From an uncultured Burkholderiales bacterium (GTDB lineage: Bacteria > Pseudomonadota > Gammaproteobacteria > Burkholderiales > Burkholderiaceae_C): DNA of 11,978 bases. This document shows, in pieces, positions 8,506-11,978 of this stretch. How positions within the stretch are numbered: position 1 is the first letter of the stretch; each line of letters starts with the position of its first letter. Location of the stretch: positions 1 to 11,978 of the forward strand of contig CAIYKK010000467.1 in NCBI GenBank assembly GCA_903926695.1. The letters are read 5' to 3'. Both the position numbers and the translations under genes were made by a program. The notes below the pieces were generated by a model. That model ran no database searches and had not been told where the DNA came from. It saw only the letters and a program-made list of their open reading frames with translations.

Positions 8506-9030
8506 ATGTTGACCGAAGACGGCAAGCATCTCTACGTCAGCTATGACGAGTACCACAACCTGATCGAAAAACTGGCCATCAAGGTCCATCAGTCCGGCTG
8601 GGAGTTCGATACCATCCTGTGCCTGGCCCGTGGCGGCATGCGCCCCGGTGATATTTTGTCGCGCATTTTCGACAAACCGCTGGCCATCATGTCCACCAGC
8701 TCCTACCGCGCCGACGCGGGCACGGTGCAGGGCAATCTGGACATCGCCCGCTTCATCACCACACCCAAGGGCGAAATTGCCGGCAAAGTGCTCCTGGTGG
8801 ACGATCTGGCCGACTCCGGCCTGACGCTCCGCGCCGTGATCAGCCAATTACGCAGCAACTACCCGCCGATCACCGAACTGCGCAGCGCCGTGATCTGGAC
8901 CAAAGGCGCGTCGTGTTTTGAGCCCGACTATTCCGTCGAACTGCTGCCTACGAATCCGTGGATTCACCAGCCGTTCGAGAGCTACGATGCACTCTCCCCG
9001 ACGCAGTTGATGGACAAGTGGAAGGTCTAG
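8506..9030 (+). CDS. Gpt-like purine phosphoribosyltransferase
   Basis: This 174-residue type I phosphoribosyltransferase carries the PRPP-binding loop 'VLLVDDLADSGLTL' (95-108), with the adjacent acidic pair D99-D100. It also has an N-terminal 'LARGGMRPGDILSR' (40-53) resembling the SRGG-x-x-PG segment of E. coli xanthine-guanine PRTase (Gpt). The C-terminal 'DYSVELLPTNPWIHQPFE' (141-158) aligns with the Gpt 'DYVVDIPQDTWIEQPW' region, where the Trp-Ile pair contacts the purine ring. Lys133 is in the position of the Gpt base-binding lysine. I infer salvage of guanine, xanthine or hypoxanthine with PRPP; which base is preferred cannot be read from sequence. The start ATG 8506 has a clear AGGAG at 8493-8497. 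Adjacency to purA supports a purine role. No symbol is assigned because orthology to gpt is uncertain. Confidence 0.85.
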   Translation: MLTEDGKHLYVSYDEYHNLIEKLAIKVHQSGWEFDTILCLARGGMRPGDILSRIFDKPLAIMSTSSYRADAGTVQGNLDIARFITTPKGEIAGKVLLVDDLADSGLTLRAVISQLRSNYPPITELRSAVIWTKGASCFEPDYSVELLPTNPWIHQPFESYDALSPTQLMDKWKV

Positions 9031-9045
9031 TTCGCGCCTGACCGT

Positions 9046-9051
9046 TAACAT
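9046..9051 (+). promoter_or_regulatory. Weak -10-like box directly before metC
   Basis: TAACAT lies six bases before the metC ATG at 9058. If it works as a -10 element, transcription would start at or next to the start codon and the mRNA would be leaderless. No convincing -35 is visible 16-18 bp upstream. The alternative is read-through from the phosphoribosyltransferase gene 27 bp upstream, using the GAGTGG just before the ATG as a poor Shine-Dalgarno. Confidence 0.2.
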
Positions 9052-9057
9052 GAGTGG

Positions 9058-10248
9058 ATGAGCAATTTATCCACCCAGCTGATTCACCATCCGTACCGCC
9101 CGCCCGCCGACTTTGACGCGGTGGCGCCAGCGGTTCACAAAGCTTCCACCATCGTTTTTCCCAGCGTGGCCGCCCTGCGCAGCCGCGACTGGAAGCACAA
9201 AACCGGCTACACCTACGGCCTGCACGGCACGCCCACCACGTTCACGCTGGAAGAGCGCATCGCCACGCTCGAAGGCGGACGCTTTTGTACGCTGGTACCC
9301 AGCGGCCTGGCGTCCATCGTGCTGGTCGATATGGCTTTTCTGGCCTCGGGCGACGAAGTTCTGATTCCCGACAACGCCTACGGCCCGAACAAGGCGTTTG
9401 CCGAGGCCGAACTGGCCGCGTGGGGCATCAGCCACCAGTTTTACGATGCCATGAACCCGGCGGACTTAGCCGCCAAACTCAGTGCCAAAACGCGGCTGGT
9501 CTGGCTGGAAGCTCCCGGCTCCATCACGCTGGAGTTTGCCGATATTCCCGCGCTGGTCGCTGCGGTCAAGGCGCACAACGCCAGCGCCCAAGCGCACCCG
9601 CAAGGCGCAGTCACGGCCCTGGACAACACCTGGGGCGCGGGGCTGGCGTTCAACGCGTTCACGCTGGGCGCCGATATCTCCGTGCAGGCGCTGACCAAAT
9701 ACCCGAGCGGCGGCGCGGACGTGCTGATGGGCTCAGTGGTCACGAACAGCGAGGCGCTGCACCACCGCATTCATTTTTGCCACATGCGCGTGGGCTACGG
9801 CGTGAGCGGCAACGATGCCGAACTGGTGCTGCGCGGCCTGAACAGCATTGCGCTGCGCTACGCCGCTCAAGACGCCGCAACGCGCCAGCTCGCCGTTTGG
9901 CTTCAAACCCAGCCGCAGATCGCCGCCGTGCTGCACCCGGCCTTGCCCGGCTCGCCCGGCCATGAAGTCTGGAAGCGCGACTGCAGCGCCGCCGCCTGCC
10001 TGTTTAGCGCCGTGTTCAAGCCCGAATTCACCCCGGCGCAGATCGACCAGTTTTGCGACAGCCTGCAGCTTTTCAAAATCGGCTACAGCTGGGCCGGGCC
10101 GCTGAGCCTGTGCGTGCCTTACGACATGCCCACGTTGCGCACCGTGAAACCCTGGCCGCACGCGGGCGGACTGGTGCGCTTTTCGGTCGGTCTGGAGGCC
10201 GTGGCGGACCTGCAAGCGGACATCGCCCAGGCGCTGAAAAGGATGTAA
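9058..10248 (+). CDS. metC: Cystathionine beta-lyase MetC
   Basis: MetC is a PLP-dependent enzyme of the Cys/Met metabolism family that cleaves cystathionine to homocysteine, pyruvate and ammonia in methionine synthesis. The 396-residue protein has the PLP lysine K214 in 'ALTKYPSGGADVLMGSV' (211-227) and the cofactor-ring Asp189 in 'ALDNTWGAG' (187-195). It also has 'LVPSGLASI' (79-87) binding the phosphate and the C-terminal 'VRFSVGLE' containing the substrate-carboxylate Arg. The segment 'YTYGLHGTPTTFTLEERIATLEGG' (51-74) corresponds to the Tyr-x-Arg phosphate loop of E. coli MetC, but Leu55 replaces the Arg. The H-G-T-P and 'YSWAGPLSL' features fit MetC better than cystathionine gamma-synthase. 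It is on the same strand as the upstream phosphoribosyltransferase but functionally unrelated. A related C-S lyase specificity cannot be excluded. Confidence 0.92.
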   Translation: MSNLSTQLIHHPYRPPADFDAVAPAVHKASTIVFPSVAALRSRDWKHKTGYTYGLHGTPTTFTLEERIATLEGGRFCTLVPSGLASIVLVDMAFLASGDEVLIPDNAYGPNKAFAEAELAAWGISHQFYDAMNPADLAAKLSAKTRLVWLEAPGSITLEFADIPALVAAVKAHNASAQAHPQGAVTALDNTWGAGLAFNAFTLGADISVQALTKYPSGGADVLMGSVVTNSEALHHRIHFCHMRVGYGVSGNDAELVLRGLNSIALRYAAQDAATRQLAVWLQTQPQIAAVLHPALPGSPGHEVWKRDCSAAACLFSAVFKPEFTPAQIDQFCDSLQLFKIGYSWAGPLSLCVPYDMPTLRTVKPWPHAGGLVRFSVGLEAVADLQADIAQALKRM

Positions 10249-10305
10249 CAAGCGCCCGGTGGCAATGCATTACAGTAAGGGCTAATCATTCAAGAAAGCT
10301 AAGCT
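10249..10305 (+). promoter_or_regulatory. Short gap with possible promoter for the small basic protein
   Basis: This 57-bp gap holds TACAGT (10271-10276), a fair -10 match, in the context GCATTACAGTAAGG. No matching -35 is recognisable. AAGAAAG (about 10292-10298) may serve as a weak ribosome binding site for GTG 10306. Transcription from metC is equally possible. Confidence 0.25.
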
Positions 10306-10491
10306 GTGGCAACTCCCAATTATTCCTACGAAAAGCGCCAGAAGGAGCTTGCGAAAAAACGTAAAAAAGAAGACAAACTCAAGCGCAAAGTCGAAGGCAA
10401 ACCCGACGATGCAGCCGATGACGGCGCTCAAGCGCCAGACTTGTCCAGCGCGGACCAGCCAGCAACTCCGCCTGCGGAATCTGCTTCCTGA
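10306..10491 (+). CDS. Small lysine-rich hypothetical protein
   Basis: The product is 61 residues, starting at GTG 10306 (MATPNYSYEKRQKELAKK). Residues 8-33 are an extremely basic, probably helical segment with alternating Lys/Arg and Glu. The rest (34-61) is acidic and then rich in Ala, Pro, Ser and Asp, and likely disordered. There is no signal peptide, membrane helix or known catalytic motif. I recall short proteins with the same 'TPNYSYEKRQKELAKK' opening as common in betaproteobacteria, which supports a real gene, but I know no function. The basic half suggests nucleic-acid or ribosome contact; this is inference. It is followed by a strong intrinsic terminator about 70 bp downstream, so it is the last gene of its transcript. 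Confidence 0.75.
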   Translation: MATPNYSYEKRQKELAKKRKKEDKLKRKVEGKPDDAADDGAQAPDLSSADQPATPPAESAS

Positions 10492-10559
10492 GATAGACGC
10501 CTCGCGCCTGTGCAACCAGCCCGGCCCCACTGAGCGAATCAGCAGCGGCCCAGCCTGCC

Positions 10560-10597
10560 AACCCGGCATCACCGTCACAGGTGTGCCGGGTTTTTTT
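10560..10597 (+). terminator. Strong intrinsic terminator
   Basis: AACCCGGCA (10560-10568) pairs perfectly with TGCCGGGTT (10584-10592), and CACC (10570-10573) pairs with GGTG (10580-10583) around the loop GTCACA. Seven T residues follow (10591-10597). It ends + strand transcription after the small basic protein. On the - strand the hairpin is followed by only two T residues, so it would be weak for mnmH, whose stop lies at 10602. Confidence 0.92.
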
Positions 10598-10601
10598 GTA
10601 C

Positions 10602-11660
10602 TCAAGACTCGGCCAGCAGCGATGCGGCCAGCGCGGTCATCGCCGCCACGCTGTGATCCTGCGGCACCAGCGTGCGCGCCTCCGCGTACTGGCTGAAGTT
10701 GCGCTCCATCGACTGCAGATAGCCGGGGTCGTAATGCCGCACCAGCAGTTCGCGCACCACCGAGGCCACATCGCCGCTGCGGGCGCGTGCCTGCCAGTCC
10801 TGCACCGTGGCCTTGCTGCGCGCTTCGGTCAGCACGCCAAGACGGTCGCAGAAAAACTCGATGTCCTGGACGAAAAAATCGTAGTCTTCCAGCAGCAGCG
10901 CGACGCGCTCGTCTTCCGCCAGATCCACGCGCAGACAAGGACTGGCGCGCATCGCCGTGATCAGCCCTTCTGGCACAGCGACATTGCCGACTTTTTTGCT
11001 TTCGCTTTCGATATACACCGGGCGAGCCGGATCAAAACTGCGCAGCATTTCCCAGATGCGGCTGTCATAAGCCTTCTGGCTCGGTTGCGCCACGCCCGGA
11101 ATCATGCCCAGCACCGAACTGCGGTGATTCGCCAGCGCTTCGAGGTCCAGCACCTGCGCGCCCTGCGCCTGCAGCGCCTGCAGCAGCCGCGTCTTGCCCG
11201 AGCCCGTGGGGCCGCAGACGACGCGGTAGTGATGCCGTGCAGCCAACTGCGGCAAATCGGCCACCAGCGCCGCCCTGAAGGCCTTATAGCCGCCATCGAC
11301 CAGCGTCACCTTAAAACCGATCTGGTCCAGAATCAGCGCCAGCGAGCCGCTGCGCTTGCCGCCGCGCCAGCAATACACGAGAGGCTGCCATTCTCTGGGC
11401 TTGTCCAGCACGTCGCGCTGAATGTGTTCGGCGATATTTTTGGCCACCAGTGCTGCGCCCAGCTTTTTCGCCTCGAACTGGCTGATTTGTTTGTACTTGG
11501 TGCCGACGATTTTTCGCTCTTCGTCGTGCAGGCTGGGCCAGTTCACCGCGCCGGGCAGACGGTCTTCGGCGTATTCGCCTTCGGATCTAGCGTCGATGAT
11601 GTCGGAAAAATGGCTCAGCTGGCCGAGCGCGTCGGCAGCGTTAATTCTCTCAAGGCTCAC
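10602..11660 (-). CDS. mnmH: tRNA 2-selenouridine synthase MnmH (SelU)
   Basis: MnmH replaces sulfur by selenium at the wobble 2-thiouridine of tRNAs for Lys, Glu and Gln, through a geranylated intermediate, using selenophosphate. The protein has an N-terminal rhodanese domain with the catalytic Cys97 in 'VYCWRGGKRSGSLA' (95-108) and a P-loop domain with 'GPTGSGKT' (150-157), the family's diagnostic combination. I choose GTG 11660 (352 residues, MSLERINAADALGQLSHF). Its GTGA overlaps the stop of the upstream esterase, and this start puts the rhodanese domain close to the N-terminus as is usual. A GTG at 11687 would add nine residues (361 aa). The gene is convergent with the metC-side genes. 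MnmH needs selenophosphate synthetase (SelD), which must be encoded elsewhere. Confidence 0.94.
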   Translation of the reverse strand: MSLERINAADALGQLSHFSDIIDARSEGEYAEDRLPGAVNWPSLHDEERKIVGTKYKQISQFEAKKLGAALVAKNIAEHIQRDVLDKPREWQPLVYCWRGGKRSGSLALILDQIGFKVTLVDGGYKAFRAALVADLPQLAARHHYRVVCGPTGSGKTRLLQALQAQGAQVLDLEALANHRSSVLGMIPGVAQPSQKAYDSRIWEMLRSFDPARPVYIESESKKVGNVAVPEGLITAMRASPCLRVDLAEDERVALLLEDYDFFVQDIEFFCDRLGVLTEARSKATVQDWQARARSGDVASVVRELLVRHYDPGYLQSMERNFSQYAEARTLVPQDHSVAAMTALAASLLAES

Positions 11661-11978
11661 GGGATGATCTTTTTCAGTTCGGGCCACACATTGGCCAGCA
11701 TTCTGGCTTGCGAGGACTCGTTGGGGTGAATGCGGTCGGCTTGGAAGTTGGCGCTCGCGCCGTCCCCGTCGGCAATGCCTTTGAAGAAAAACGGCACCAG
11801 CGCGGCTTTTTCAGCCTTGGCCACGCTGGCAAACAGGCTGGAAAAACCGGCGCTGTAGGCGCTGCCGTAGTTGGGCGGCACCTGCATGCCGACAAGCAGC
11901 ACCTTGGCCCCGGATTTTTGCGCCGCCTGCGTCATGGCGGTGAGGTTGCTCGCGGTCATTTCCAGCGGCAGGCCGCGC
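11657..11978 (-). CDS. tesA: TesA-like SGNH esterase/thioesterase (C-terminal part)
   Basis: The reading frame is open to the right edge, so the true start lies outside. About 106 C-terminal residues are visible, and the internal ATG at 11959 is not the start. The strand 'KVLLVGMQVPPNYG' (visible from about 11902 leftward) and the block V motif 'ADRIHPNESSQ' (Asp codon 11737-11735, His codon 11728-11726) are characteristic of the arylesterase/TesA branch of GDSL/SGNH hydrolases. Asp and His belong to the catalytic triad; the catalytic Ser and its GDSL block are beyond the window. E. coli TesA is a periplasmic thioesterase I/lysophospholipase L1. Location here is unknown without the N-terminus. 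The stop TGA overlaps the mnmH GTG start by two bases within GTGA. Confidence 0.85.
   Translation of the reverse strand, partial: RGLPLEMTASNLTAMTQAAQKSGAKVLLVGMQVPPNYGSAYSAGFSSLFASVAKAEKAALVPFFFKGIADGDGASANFQADRIHPNESSQARMLANVWPELKKIIP

Noticed and set aside
10492..10559. GC-rich stretch after the small basic protein as a possible extra gene or small RNA
   Set aside because: It is short, has no start with a ribosome binding site in a meaningful frame and no promoter-like element. It reads as the 3' untranslated region leading to the terminator.
10581..11729. A 382-codon open frame on the + strand across mnmH
   Set aside because: It is antisense to a clear MnmH with rhodanese and P-loop motifs, has low-complexity His/Gln/Arg-rich sequence and overlaps the terminator.

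Overview
The window is a stretch of ordinary, densely packed chromosomal core genome from a betaproteobacterium. It is most likely a member of the Burkholderiales, and Comamonadaceae (Rhodoferax/Polaromonas-like) is my best guess. The evidence is the high GC content, the protein sequences (Hfq, HflK with its 'FNLNDPRWGR' N-terminus, proteobacterial MetC) and the gene order bamB-der-hfq-hflX-hflK-hflC-DUF2065-hisZ-purA, which I recall as typical of that order. No mobile element, tRNA, rRNA, CRISPR array or phage gene is visible, and every complete gene looks intact.

Left part (1-5623, all + strand): the tail of bamB (outer-membrane assembly lipoprotein) is followed by der (ribosome-assembly GTPase), hfq (RNA chaperone), hflX (ribosome-associated GTPase), hflK and hflC (membrane SPFH pair that modulates the FtsH protease) and a 62-residue two-helix DUF2065 membrane protein. 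Gaps from hfq onward are 12-62 bp, which suggests one transcription unit for RNA handling, ribosome assembly or rescue, and membrane protein quality control. Two back-to-back hairpins lie between der and hfq.

Middle part (5624-9030, + strand): a 149-bp gap with a long-range 14-bp perfect inverted repeat and a promoter-like box leads into hisZ (regulatory subunit of ATP phosphoribosyltransferase), purA (adenylosuccinate synthetase) and a Gpt-like purine phosphoribosyltransferase. These three genes form a coherent nucleotide/PRPP group. HisZ-HisG consumes PRPP and ATP, PurA commits IMP to AMP, and the last enzyme probably salvages 6-oxopurines with PRPP. The gaps before purA and before the phosphoribosyltransferase both carry hairpin-forming sequence.

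Right part (9031-11978): metC (cystathionine beta-lyase) and a small lysine-rich protein of unknown function run on the + strand and end at a strong intrinsic terminator (10560-10597). Converging from the right on the - strand are the end of a TesA-like SGNH esterase and mnmH (tRNA 2-selenouridine synthase). Their stop and start codons overlap as GTGA, which indicates translational coupling.

I did not find a previously undescribed multi-gene system. The items most worth a second look are the non-coding structures around hisZ, purA and the phosphoribosyltransferase, the small charged protein, the tesA-mnmH coupling, and an apparent Arg-to-Leu change at the PLP-phosphate site of MetC.
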